Positions 38,281 through 46,251 of a DNA stretch of 64,000 nt are shown in pieces. The stretch comes from Sulfurovum sp. (GTDB lineage: Bacteria > Campylobacterota > Campylobacteria > Campylobacterales > Sulfurovaceae), in NCBI GenBank assembly GCA_027081115.1, contig JALWLD010000112.1, positions 62,001 to 126,000 of the forward strand, in the 5' to 3' direction. A program made the translations under genes and the position numbers. The notes below the pieces were generated by a model that saw only the letters and a program-made list of their open reading frames with translations, was not told the origin of the DNA and made no database searches. Numbering within the stretch: the stretch's first letter is position 1; each line of letters starts with the position of its first letter.

Positions 38281-39455
38281 AACATTGCCTCTTTAGGTGG
38301 TGTTACTGCTATTTTCCATGCGGGTATAAGTACTGCCGCAAGAAATGGGATCGCATAAAAAAGAAATATAGTTCCAAGTGTACCAAACTTCAATACAGGT
38401 GCATAGGTTACCGTATTGTTTAAATTAGATCCTCCTAAAAATATCTGACTCAAAAGTGGTGCATGAAAAAAATAGACATAAAAATAAGCAAGAGTCACTC
38501 CTACAGTAAAACTTACAAATACAATCACAAGGTTTTCATAAAATTTCAATTTCAGAATATCTTTGATACTCCAGCCTACTGCACGAAGAATACCAATCTC
38601 CCTCTTCTCTGTAGAGTAAACCATGGAATAACGCTGATAGAGTATCAGTATAAAGGTAACAATAGTCACCAAATAGAGTATGAGAAAAAGTCCACCTTTA
38701 TAGTTGTAAAGATTTTCATATGCTTTTTTAACTTCTCTTTTTTCTATGACTCGAACATCATAAAAAAGCAAATGCATTTTCGTGATAATATTATCCCACT
38801 CTGCATCATTAGGCACATTGAAAGTGATATCTGTTACCTCCTCTTTATCCATACCAAAGATCTCTCTGGCAAGATCAATAGGCACAATAATCATATCATT
38901 GGAAAGAAGATTGCTTTGTAAGGGGAGAGTATTTGCAATATTAACTTTTTTAAATTTTCCATCAGGGGTTTTAAATGTAAAACTCTCAGGGTAGTAGTGT
39001 TCAGCCAAAAACTTTTTCACACCTTCTCCTACCAGCATACTATCCTGAGATAAAAAACTTTTCAGATCAAGATCTTTGAGCAGTGTTTGCAAAGACAGAC
39101 TGCTCTGTTCATCAAAGAGATCAACTCCGATAATTAAAAAAGACTTTTCACGCGGACTAAAGAAATATCTTCCATAGACCCGGGGTGACACATGGGTCAC
39201 CCCATTGATCTCTATGATCTTATCCAACCAGGAGAGTGGCGTATTGACCGCTTTCCCTGCCTCTATCCGGTGTATAGTAAAGTCTGCTTCATCCTCTAGT
39301 GTTTGAAACAATGAATACTGTAAAGATGAAGAGATAAAAAGTACCGAAGACAAAAGAAAAATAATAATTACAGAGATAAGTACTGCACCAATATGTTTAC
39401 TTTTTTGCTTAAACAACATAAGGCTCAAGAAGTGAAAAAAAGGACTATCTTGCAT
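38277..39455 (-). CDS. FtsX/MacB-type ABC transporter permease
   Basis: 392 residues with the four-helix FtsX/MacB topology: TM1 about 22-45, a ~210-residue periplasmic domain, then three C-terminal helices. The cytoplasmic coupling segment EKREIGILRAVGWSIKDIL is characteristic. Type VII ABC systems of this sort do mechanical work across the membrane (lipoprotein release, efflux, hydrolase activation) rather than classical transport. It overlaps the preceding small gene by 11 bp and the ATPase by 4 bp. No MacA-like adaptor is encoded nearby. Confidence 0.87.
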   Translation of the reverse strand: MQDSPFFHFLSLMLFKQKSKHIGAVLISVIIIFLLSSVLFISSSLQYSLFQTLEDEADFTIHRIEAGKAVNTPLSWLDKIIEINGVTHVSPRVYGRYFFSPREKSFLIIGVDLFDEQSSLSLQTLLKDLDLKSFLSQDSMLVGEGVKKFLAEHYYPESFTFKTPDGKFKKVNIANTLPLQSNLLSNDMIIVPIDLAREIFGMDKEEVTDITFNVPNDAEWDNIITKMHLLFYDVRVIEKREVKKAYENLYNYKGGLFLILYLVTIVTFILILYQRYSMVYSTEKREIGILRAVGWSIKDILKLKFYENLVIVFVSFTVGVTLAYFYVYFFHAPLLSQIFLGGSNLNNTVTYAPVLKFGTLGTIFLFYAIPFLAAVLIPAWKIAVTPPKEAML

Positions 39456-39699
39456 AAACCATATCCATTTTATTGATCGTCTGCATTTGGGGGTAGGCAG
39501 GATTTACCGCTGCATCATACAATAATATCCTTGGTTCATAATAGGCAACACTCAAAGCAGGAGAAGAGAACTTTGTCACCCTACTTACAATTGAAAGCTG
39601 TTTTTGTTCCATATCATGATCAAACATGCTGTAGTGTATAAATACTATAAGAAGTAACACTCCCATAAAGAGGATCAGAAGTTGAAGTTGCCTTAACAC
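39445..39699 (-). CDS. Small single-pass membrane protein in the nos accessory operon
   Basis: 84 residues: one N-terminal transmembrane helix (about 6-24), then a ~60-residue periplasmic part ending in K-M-D-M-V-Y-A-R. No family recognised; no Cys. Its position in front of the FtsX-type permease, with an 11-bp overlap, suggests that it is a small partner of that transporter. It follows a NosL-family gene by 16 bp. Confidence 0.6.
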   Translation of the reverse strand: MLRQLQLLILFMGVLLLIVFIHYSMFDHDMEQKQLSIVSRVTKFSSPALSVAYYEPRILLYDAAVNPAYPQMQTINKMDMVYAR

Positions 39700-39715
39700 C
39701 TAAACGTCCTTCTCT

Positions 39716-40387
39716 TCACAAAAGTCCATCCAGCTTCATAAGCATTGAATCACTTATCTCATCAAATTTTACAATAGACTTTCCATTATGCTCTGACAAA
39801 AACTGTTTGGCCTTCTCTTTACTCTTAAAAGGGATCAGTTCACGCCCCATCGGTCCAAAAATATCTGAGTCAAGCACATAAAAAGCCTCTTTTGCTTCTA
39901 TCATTTCAAGAGTATAATAATCACTTACCACCATCTGGGAAATGTGTGTACGGTCATAGAGGAAATCACCATCAAAGATATAATATTTCATCATATCTTT
40001 CACACCGTCAAAATAGTAGATTTTTTCATCATGTTCCATCTGTGCTACCCATTTTGGGTACTTGGAGACGAACATACCACAGACGGGGCATTTTGCATTT
40101 TCAGGTACAACAATATGTTTTTGTAACACGTTACTACTGCCATAGATCAGATAATAGGCAACTGCCTCCTGTTTTGCTTTTGAGAGAGGAGGACAGGCTT
40201 GAGAAATTTTGATCTTTTGCATCAGTGTTTCAATATCTTTCCAAGCCGTAGGCAGTTTCTCTTTTTCACAAAGTACCTGGACGATCTTCTCACCTTTATG
40301 GGCAAGGTGCATATTTTTTAAAGTAGTACTCTGCTGAGCATACAAAAAAGTCATCGTGCTCACAGCAATTAGAAGTGTAATTCTCAT
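39716..40387 (-). CDS. NosL-family protein with N-terminal two-Cys domain (paralogue 2)
   Basis: 223-residue exported protein. A signal peptide (MRITLLIAVSTMTFLYA) is followed by a ~50-residue helical domain (31-80) with C40 and C65, then a NosL domain with the site CPVCGM (C100, C103, M105), KIYYFDG and D-S-D-I-F-G-P-M-G. The helical domain matches one at the C-terminus of the next gene's product: the K-G-E to Cys spacing and the A-V...Y-L end are the same. It resembles a c-type cytochrome fold without the heme motif. Likely a periplasmic copper-binding protein. Confidence 0.8.
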   Translation of the reverse strand: MRITLLIAVSTMTFLYAQQSTTLKNMHLAHKGEKIVQVLCEKEKLPTAWKDIETLMQKIKISQACPPLSKAKQEAVAYYLIYGSSNVLQKHIVVPENAKCPVCGMFVSKYPKWVAQMEHDEKIYYFDGVKDMMKYYIFDGDFLYDRTHISQMVVSDYYTLEMIEAKEAFYVLDSDIFGPMGRELIPFKSKEKAKQFLSEHNGKSIVKFDEISDSMLMKLDGLL

Positions 40388-40404
40388 AATCTATTCTGTT
40401 AAAG

Positions 40405-41142
40405 CTATCTGTTCTTCAGATAAAGTCCAACTGCCTGTAACTGTTTTGCATGAATATCTTTACACAGACTGTTCTGAATGACAAATGCTTTCGCTTCAGC
40501 TACAGTATCAAACTTTTTATCTGTTTTTTCACATTTGTTGCTATAAACCATCTCTCCCTTTTCAGCCATCATTTTCTGTTTGGAAGTGATCATTTTACTC
40601 TCTTTGGCAAAGTCACTTTTTGCGTCTGCCAAAGCAGTCTCAAAATCTACAACTTTTCCTCCATTGCTTTTTGCAAAGGCTTCCGCATCTTCTTTTTTTG
40701 CAAAAGCATATTTACTGACCATAGTCATAGTCCCTTTTACACCACTGCCAACCACATAAAATGCTTTAGGTGCAGAAATAAATTTCAATGTACTTACATC
40801 TACAACCTTGATATCGGTCAACTTACTTCCTTGTTGCATATCGTCTACTACACAATGCATAGAACAATATTGTTTTACCTTACCATCTACTGTAGCCGCA
40901 TGGTTGGTTTTAAAGAACATTGGTAAAGTCATACCACACTCCGGACAAAATACTTTTGCATCACCTTCCTGAAGTAAAGTTGCTTCCCCTTTAGAGACAG
41001 ACTGAAACATTTTCATCATCTTTTTAGGTTTAGCCGGAGATTTCATCGCAGAGCCACATTTTCCTGATTGACACTTCATTTCTGCCTGAGCAACACTTAG
41101 CATTGTTCCCCATACCAATAACACCATAAATATTTTTTTCAT
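40405..41142 (-). CDS. NosL-family protein with C-terminal two-Cys domain (paralogue 3)
   Basis: 245 residues with a signal peptide (MKKIFMVLLVWGTMLSVAQA). The mature N-terminus is rich in Cys, Lys and Met (C24, C29, then KKMMKMF), then a NosL domain with CPECGM (C66, C69, M71), QYCSMHC (C93, C97) and GTMTMVSKYAF. The tail 195-242 has C204 and C227 and is homologous to residues 31-80 of paralogue 2. The many soft-metal ligands point to Cu(I) binding. AAGGAT precedes the ATG and a promoter-like sequence lies about 30 bp upstream, so it may start a separate transcript. Confidence 0.82.
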   Translation of the reverse strand: MKKIFMVLLVWGTMLSVAQAEMKCQSGKCGSAMKSPAKPKKMMKMFQSVSKGEATLLQEGDAKVFCPECGMTLPMFFKTNHAATVDGKVKQYCSMHCVVDDMQQGSKLTDIKVVDVSTLKFISAPKAFYVVGSGVKGTMTMVSKYAFAKKEDAEAFAKSNGGKVVDFETALADAKSDFAKESKMITSKQKMMAEKGEMVYSNKCEKTDKKFDTVAEAKAFVIQNSLCKDIHAKQLQAVGLYLKNR

Positions 41143-41169
41143 AACTTATCCTTTTTTTAATTGTATATC

Positions 41170-41198
41170 TTAATACAGCTATGTTAACTCACTGTTAA
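41170..41198 (-). promoter_or_regulatory. Possible internal promoter of the nos accessory sub-operon
   Basis: Reading on the minus strand, TTAACA (41198-41193), a 17-bp spacer and TATTAA (41175-41170) form a fair sigma-70 promoter, 28 bp before the ATG at 41142. It would drive the five accessory genes and the last NosL gene (41142 down to 36115) separately from nosZ and nosB. Confidence 0.45.
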
Positions 41199-41200
41199 TT

Positions 41201-41725
41201 CTAATAAAATTTATGGATCTCTTCCATAATATTGGCAAACTCCACATCGTCACCTTTCTCTTTCAAGAATTTGATAAGGAACTTTTCAGAGGCTTCTACC
41301 CCCTCTTTTTTCTCTATCTCCAGTAACTTGGCATAAAGATCTGCAATAATTTCCAATACATGTTTAGAGATACTTTTTCTAGCAGCATGATAGCCTATGA
41401 CCTCTCCCGTATCAGTGTCTTTTCTGGTTTCAAACTCAGTAAATATCCAGTAGTATCGACCATCTTTTGCAAGATTCTTTACTACTGCATTAATATTTTT
41501 ACCTTGTGAGATCGTCTCCCACAAAAGTTTAAAGACCACTTTGGGCATATCTGGATGACGTACAATACTGTGTGGTTTTCCTATGAGTTCATCCAAACTG
41601 TATCCGCTGACTTCAATGAAATAATCATTGGCAAAAGTAATCTTCCCTTTTTCATCTGTCTCTGAAACAATATAACGTTTCGGGTCAAGTATGATCTCTT
41701 CATCAATAGGTATTGGTTTATGCAT
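41201..41725 (-). CDS. PAS-domain sensor protein, CetB/Aer-like
   Basis: 174 residues. A PAS domain (about 16-125) with the Aer-type pattern T-F/I-A-N-D-Y-F, G-K-P-H-S-I-V-R-H-P-D-M-P and D-G-R-Y-Y-W-I-F, the Trp belonging to the FAD-binding site of aerotaxis sensors. A helical tail follows, with no transmembrane segment or signalling domain. In C. jejuni the similar CetB works with the HAMP-domain protein CetA to sense redox state. Here the gene lies inside the nos block, which suggests sensing of respiratory state, but no CetA partner is encoded nearby. Confidence 0.82.
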   Translation of the reverse strand: MHKPIPIDEEIILDPKRYIVSETDEKGKITFANDYFIEVSGYSLDELIGKPHSIVRHPDMPKVVFKLLWETISQGKNINAVVKNLAKDGRYYWIFTEFETRKDTDTGEVIGYHAARKSISKHVLEIIADLYAKLLEIEKKEGVEASEKFLIKFLKEKGDDVEFANIMEEIHKFY

Positions 41726-41739
41726 CTCTACTCCTTTGG

Positions 41740-42246
41740 TTAAATTCGTCCGTTGATCAATCTTATGAGAGCATCAGACACCTTTTCAAAAGGCATGACT
41801 CTTGCACCATGATGTGTTTTTGAAAATTTTTCTGCTGCCTCTTTTGTAGCAAAAGGCACCAGGTCATCACCCGCAGGTGAAGTAACATTGCTTCCATACA
41901 CATAGTAAGATGTCTCCGCATTAACAGGCTTCCCTGTTTCATAATCTGTCACAACGATCTCTGAAAAATCTCTTTCACTTTTTACCCCTACCTCATGCCA
42001 TTTCCCCGGTCTGAAATAAAACTCAAACATTGATTTTGGAGAGGAGAAATAAACAACTTCCCCATTTCTTACTTTAATCTTCGCTACCCAATTTGGTGCT
42101 TTATAAACCTTCAAATGGCGTACCAGACAGCTGGTATTTTTATCGTAGGTCAAAAAGTACTTTTTTTCAACATTGAACGGTTTGAGATCTGTGTTAGCAG
42201 ATAAAAGGCTACTAAACAAAACAAAAGCTATAAGTAAATATCGCAT
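41740..42246 (-). CDS. NosL-like periplasmic protein without the CxxC site (paralogue 4)
   Basis: 168 residues with a signal peptide (MRYLLIAFVLFSSLLSA). The body follows the fold of paralogue 2 (WVAKIKVRNGEVVYF versus WVAQMEHDEKIYYF; Y-V-Y-G-S-N-V-T-S-P-A-G-D-D-L-V-P-F), but the usual C-x2-C-x-M motif is replaced by TSCLVRHLKV, leaving one Cys (C40) and a nearby His (H44). Either the metal site is remodelled or the protein is a non-binding partner. It starts 9 bp after nosY. Confidence 0.75.
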   Translation of the reverse strand: MRYLLIAFVLFSSLLSANTDLKPFNVEKKYFLTYDKNTSCLVRHLKVYKAPNWVAKIKVRNGEVVYFSSPKSMFEFYFRPGKWHEVGVKSERDFSEIVVTDYETGKPVNAETSYYVYGSNVTSPAGDDLVPFATKEAAEKFSKTHHGARVMPFEKVSDALIRLINGRI

Positions 42247-42255
42247 CGTAACTCC

Positions 42256-43083
42256 TTACACCAAATCTTTTTTGGCAAAAATAGTAAAGCCTAAAAAGGC
42301 AAAAAGAACCCCAAGAAAAAGAGGATAGACGATCGAGACAAATACAAACATCTTTTGACTCATCATATCAAGAATGTAAAAAGCCACCGGTCCCATCACG
42401 GTCAATTCAGGATCAAAAAGTGAAATAGCAGCAACTCTAAATATCTCCATAGGGTTGACCAGAGCAATTCCAATAATCAATTCTGTACTCATGCGCTCTT
42501 GCATCATAAGAGAGATCAACGCGATATCGATAAATGCCAAAAGGAAGATCCATACAAAAAAAGAGATACCCAGTGCCATCTCTGAAGACTTCACGATAGA
42601 AGAGACAAAAAATGCAATACCCAGAAAAGCTGAAGACATAGCGAAAAGTAGTCCTGTATAGAGGAAAAAGATATTCCAGGGAACATCTGCTCCTTTAAAT
42701 ACACCATACAAAATAGCAAAGACCATCGCCATAAATACAGGAAGGAATACTGTAATAAAACGTCCAAATACCTTTCCCCAATAATACTGTTTTAGAGAAA
42801 TAGGGAAAGAGAGCATATACTCTAGTATGTGGCTGTCCCTGTCTCCAGAGATGGAACGCACTGTCGTTATCAAAATAAAAATAGGCAGGATCACGATCGT
42901 CACTTGAATATACATCAGCAGTAAACGGCTTAACCCTGAAAACCCCATCACCTGGGATTCTGTAATACCCGCAATGAAGAAGAGTGCGATCAATCCACCA
43001 AAGACCACAGAATAAACAATGAACCAGTTTGCACGAATAGACTCTTTGAGGTCAAGATATGCAATTAAAAGTAAATTTTTCAA
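42256..43083 (-). CDS. nosY: Nos ABC transporter permease NosY
   Basis: 275-residue integral membrane protein with six hydrophobic segments and the NosY/ABC-2 pattern (S-G-D-R-D-S-H-I-L-E-Y-M-L-S after the second helix). With NosF and NosD it forms the complex required to build the copper centres of NosZ. It overlaps nosL by 4 bp. In this genome nosL lies between nosF and nosY, whereas the order reported for Wolinella is F-Y-L. Confidence 0.93.
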   Translation of the reverse strand: MKNLLLIAYLDLKESIRANWFIVYSVVFGGLIALFFIAGITESQVMGFSGLSRLLLMYIQVTIVILPIFILITTVRSISGDRDSHILEYMLSFPISLKQYYWGKVFGRFITVFLPVFMAMVFAILYGVFKGADVPWNIFFLYTGLLFAMSSAFLGIAFFVSSIVKSSEMALGISFFVWIFLLAFIDIALISLMMQERMSTELIIGIALVNPMEIFRVAAISLFDPELTVMGPVAFYILDMMSQKMFVFVSIVYPLFLGVLFAFLGFTIFAKKDLV

Positions 43084-43553
43084 TGAGCTCTCCTGTGATT
43101 ATTTTTCTCTTCTATCTTTTTAACCTGTGAGAAGAGAGTATCATAATTAAAGATATCTTTCCCCTTTTTAATACTCTCTTTTTTGGCATGTGCAGCAAAA
43201 CCGTATGCCATCGGTGTAACATTACCGACGTCATAAAAGGCATCTCTCGCATCAATCCATGTACCTGTATCCACATCAGTAATCCACACTTTTGCCTGCT
43301 CTTTCCATGAGACCTTCTCTTCATCGAACCAAAGCAGTGCACAGCCAATATCATCAAACATATAGGCTCTTCCTGTTGTAGGATCAATAACCTGTACAGC
43401 ATGATGTCTGTCAGAAGTAACCATTTTACATCTTTCACACATATCTCTGTCCCAATGTACTTCCTGAAGTTCTGTGGTGATCTCTTTCTTTTCACATCCG
43501 TTAAAGCCCATAACGAGCAGTATTGTAAAGAAAAAAGTCTTAACAGCGTTCAT
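43080..43553 (-). CDS. nosL: Copper chaperone lipoprotein NosL
   Basis: 157-residue lipoprotein: N-terminal hydrophobic stretch ending in F-N-G-C (C20), then the Cu(I) site CERCKM (C39, C42, M44), FDDIGC (C71) and TPMAYGFAA. NosL delivers Cu(I) to apo-NosZ together with NosDFY. Its start overlaps nosF by 14 bp and its end overlaps nosY by 4 bp, so it is embedded in the F-L-Y unit and is the best candidate for the canonical NosL of the five present. Confidence 0.92.
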   Translation of the reverse strand: MNAVKTFFFTILLVMGFNGCEKKEITTELQEVHWDRDMCERCKMVTSDRHHAVQVIDPTTGRAYMFDDIGCALLWFDEEKVSWKEQAKVWITDVDTGTWIDARDAFYDVGNVTPMAYGFAAHAKKESIKKGKDIFNYDTLFSQVKKIEEKNNHRRAH

Positions 43554-44178
43554 CAGATACTACCTTTCCCAGATCCATATATATCTCTCGGTTCACGATC
43601 GATTCTACCTCTTCTATACGGTGTGTTACAAAGAGAGAAAGTTTCTCTTTTTTGCTCTCCTGTATCAAACTGTAAAAATCATCCCTTGCTTTAGGGTCAA
43701 GATTGGCTGTAGGTTCATCATAGATCACGATCTCTGATTCTTTTGCCAAAGAGATTGCTATTAATAGCTTTTGCTTCATACCACCCGAAAGTTTAAAAAA
43801 TGATTTTCCGAGATTGGCTTTGATATCCAGTTTCATCGCAGAAGCATAGTGATAGATACGTGCTTCTTCCACACCTGAACTCTGACACACGTAATAGATC
43901 AACTCACCCAGGCTCAACTTGATCGGTGGTGGTAGCTGTGGGACAAAAGAGACATGTTTTAAAACTTCTGTACGCTCCTTTACAGGATTCAAACCTTTAA
44001 CCAGCACAGAGCCACTTGTAGGGTGATAATAGCCTAAAATAGAGCGAATAAGTGTTGTTTTACCTGCACCGTTGGCACCCATAAGTGCAACGGCATCCCC
44101 TTTACTGAAATCCAGTGTCACATGATCCAAAGAGAGTGCTTTTTCAAATATTTTACATAAATCGTTAATTTTTATCAT
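43540..44178 (-). CDS. nosF: Nos ABC transporter ATPase NosF
   Basis: 212-residue ATPase with Walker A GANGAGKTT, Q-loop VPQLPPP, signature LSGGMKQK, Walker B IVIYDEPTANLD and VTHRIEEVE. It powers NosDFY, which acts with NosL in maturation of the tetranuclear CuZ centre. It is shorter than proteobacterial NosF (~300), lacking the C-terminal extension. It begins immediately after nosH (adjacent stop and start). Confidence 0.93.
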   Translation of the reverse strand: MIKINDLCKIFEKALSLDHVTLDFSKGDAVALMGANGAGKTTLIRSILGYYHPTSGSVLVKGLNPVKERTEVLKHVSFVPQLPPPIKLSLGELIYYVCQSSGVEEARIYHYASAMKLDIKANLGKSFFKLSGGMKQKLLIAISLAKESEIVIYDEPTANLDPKARDDFYSLIQESKKEKLSLFVTHRIEEVESIVNREIYMDLGKVVSDERC

Positions 44179-45084
44179 TTATACCAAGCTTTTTAACCTA
44201 AAATCAAATTTCAATGCATCTTCATGACATACATCGATACATCTTCCGCATAGTGTACAGTCTGCACCCGTAATGTAAGCTGTTTTTATCTCTTTTTCAT
44301 CGATCTGTTTTTTATATTTTGCTTTAGTGATCTCCAGCACTTGATTTTCAAAACAGACATCATGACAGACCATACAAGAATCACAATTGTCATTCCACTC
44401 TACTCTTGTTGCTGAAATTTTTCCGATCATACCGTAAGTAGTACCGATAGGGCAGATATAGGTACACCATGCACGTCTTGAGAAAAAGACTTCCAACGCC
44501 AGTACCAAAAGTACCCAGATCAATGCCAGGGACCAACCATATGCAATGGCACGGCTCAATATACCTATCACATTAAAGGTTTCAAATACCATATATCCTG
44601 AAGTAAAAGCAAGAATCAAAAAGATAGCCCAGAAAATATAACGCACACGGTGGTCGAATTTTCTGTTTTTAATGATCTTTTTGCTTACCAGTGTATTGTG
44701 CCATTTCTCTCCAATTTCAGAAAGTATACCGTAAGGACAAACCCAAGCACAATAAGATCGTCCACCTACCAAAAGATAAAAGATAACAATAGTACTTGTA
44801 CCAATAATCATATTGATATGCATATGATGCTCAGCCAGAAACATCTCCATGGTCGTAAATGGGTCAATCAGGTGGAAACCTAAAAAGCGTGAACCACTTA
44901 AGGTACCTTCCAATGTCTGTATATCTATAAAAAAAGACAAGAAGAAAAGCAAGTGGATCATAAATACAAGGATCCAACGTTTGGAACGATAAGATAAAAA
45001 TTTTTTACCTTCTCTAGTTGTGCTGATAAATGTAGACCAAAATGTACTGTTCTTTATGGTCTCTCTATTGTTATACTTATCCAT
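44179..45084 (-). CDS. nosH: Polyferredoxin-type membrane protein NosH (NapH-like)
   Basis: 301 residues with four to five transmembrane helices. Cytoplasmic-side motifs CAWVCP (C112, C116) and CTYICP (near 207-211) are typical of NapH/NosR-like proteins; two [4Fe-4S] ferredoxin motifs (C-x2-C-x2-C-x3-C types in CDSCMVCHDVC and CTLCGRCIDVC) are at the C-terminus. It is proposed to move electrons from menaquinol to NosG and then to the cytochromes and NosZ. It lies between nosC2 and nosF. Confidence 0.92.
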   Translation of the reverse strand: MDKYNNRETIKNSTFWSTFISTTREGKKFLSYRSKRWILVFMIHLLFFLSFFIDIQTLEGTLSGSRFLGFHLIDPFTTMEMFLAEHHMHINMIIGTSTIVIFYLLVGGRSYCAWVCPYGILSEIGEKWHNTLVSKKIIKNRKFDHRVRYIFWAIFLILAFTSGYMVFETFNVIGILSRAIAYGWSLALIWVLLVLALEVFFSRRAWCTYICPIGTTYGMIGKISATRVEWNDNCDSCMVCHDVCFENQVLEITKAKYKKQIDEKEIKTAYITGADCTLCGRCIDVCHEDALKFDFRLKSLV

Positions 45085-45131
45085 ACAATACTCCCTTTTT
45101 AGGTACGTTTTCTATTTGCCACTGTCAACTA

Positions 45132-45623
45132 TTATTTAGCTGCTGCCGCTCTTGCCGGGAATTCACCAATCTCATCTGCAAATTTTCTCAGGTCTGATTC
45201 TTCAAGGTGCATCAAAAGTCCTTTCATGACAACATTCTCTTTTCTGCCTGCTTTAAAATCAACAAGTTTTTTAAAGATCTCATCAGCATTCTGTCCAAAA
45301 AGTTTAGGCCCCATCATCGGTTTACCATTCTGAAAACCTGAACCATTTACACCATGACAAGAAGCACACTTACTTTTATATGCTTGAGAGACTTCAAATG
45401 CACCGGCATTTCCTGCTTTATCTCTCAATGCATTCAACTTGTCATCTTCTTTCTGTCTGTCGTCTTTTTCTGCCACTTTGGCTGTTTTGGCAGTAGTATT
45501 ACTACCCATATCAGCAATAACTTTTCCATGTTCCCCACCATTGTAAGGACCACCCTTTGAAGCTACCCAACCTGCTACACCTAAAATAAAAAGCACCAAA
45601 ATACCTACAATTGCATTCTTCAT
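45132..45623 (-). CDS. nosC2: Monoheme cytochrome c NosC2
   Basis: 163 residues: one N-terminal membrane helix (about 3-20) or uncleaved signal, a charged linker, and a class I cytochrome domain with the single heme motif CASCH and a downstream Met (GLLMHL) as the probable second ligand. In Wolinella, NosC1 and NosC2 are proposed to carry electrons to NosZ. Its ATG overlaps the stop of nosC1 by one base. Confidence 0.9.
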   Translation of the reverse strand: MKNAIVGILVLFILGVAGWVASKGGPYNGGEHGKVIADMGSNTTAKTAKVAEKDDRQKEDDKLNALRDKAGNAGAFEVSQAYKSKCASCHGVNGSGFQNGKPMMGPKLFGQNADEIFKKLVDFKAGRKENVVMKGLLMHLEESDLRKFADEIGEFPARAAAAK

Positions 45624-46243
45624 TACTTTTTCTCCCTCATTTTTTGAATTTCTTGGTTAAAGTGATAAATCTCATCCGCCAATGTACGGATCTCCTCTTC
45701 ACTCATCTGATGAATTAAACCATCCATCAAAGGGTTGGATTTTTTACCACTTTTAAAATCTGCGATCTTGTTATAAATATAATCTGAATCACGTGAAAGT
45801 AAAGACGGACCGATGATCCCGTTAGCATAGTCATCATGACAGGCAGAACATTTTACTCTAAAAGTCTTGCTCAGCTTCTGCACCAGCATAGAGACCTGTA
45901 CGCTTTCATAAGGACTACGTATCTGTATATTCGCATCGACCTGTGTTCGAGGTTTAGCTCTTACAGAAGCATCTTCATTGGCAGGTCTTGCATTGGGGTC
46001 ATATTCACTTTTGATGTTATAGTCATAATAGTATGATTTGCTCTGATTTTTATCAACTTTTTTCTCTTTGACTTTAACCTCTTTTGCATTTTCATTGACA
46101 ACTACTTCTATCTTGGCTGCCTGCGCTGCTTCAGACTCTTTCCTTGGTACTTTCTCTTTTTTCTCTTCTCCACATCCTGCTAAAAAAAACATCAGTGTCA
46201 AACCTGACACTGTCACAGAAAGTTTGGTATATTTATTTATCAT
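45623..46243 (-). CDS. nosC1: Monoheme cytochrome c lipoprotein NosC1
   Basis: 206 residues. The N-terminus ends in a lipobox (FFLAGC, C24), followed by a lysine/glutamate-rich linker (about 28-100) and a cytochrome c domain with CSACH and a later Met (PLMDGL). Lipid anchoring and the long linker would let the heme domain reach membrane and soluble partners. It lies between nosG (8 bp) and nosC2 (one-base overlap). Confidence 0.9.
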   Translation of the reverse strand: MINKYTKLSVTVSGLTLMFFLAGCGEEKKEKVPRKESEAAQAAKIEVVVNENAKEVKVKEKKVDKNQSKSYYYDYNIKSEYDPNARPANEDASVRAKPRTQVDANIQIRSPYESVQVSMLVQKLSKTFRVKCSACHDDYANGIIGPSLLSRDSDYIYNKIADFKSGKKSNPLMDGLIHQMSEEEIRTLADEIYHFNQEIQKMREKK

Positions 46244-46251
46244 TTTTATTC

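Noticed and set aside
41184-41198. TTAAC-N5-GTTAA inverted repeat resembling the NssR site of Campylobacter
   Set aside because: The NssR motif has a 4-bp spacer; here it is 5 bp, which breaks the symmetry. One arm is better explained as a -35 element.
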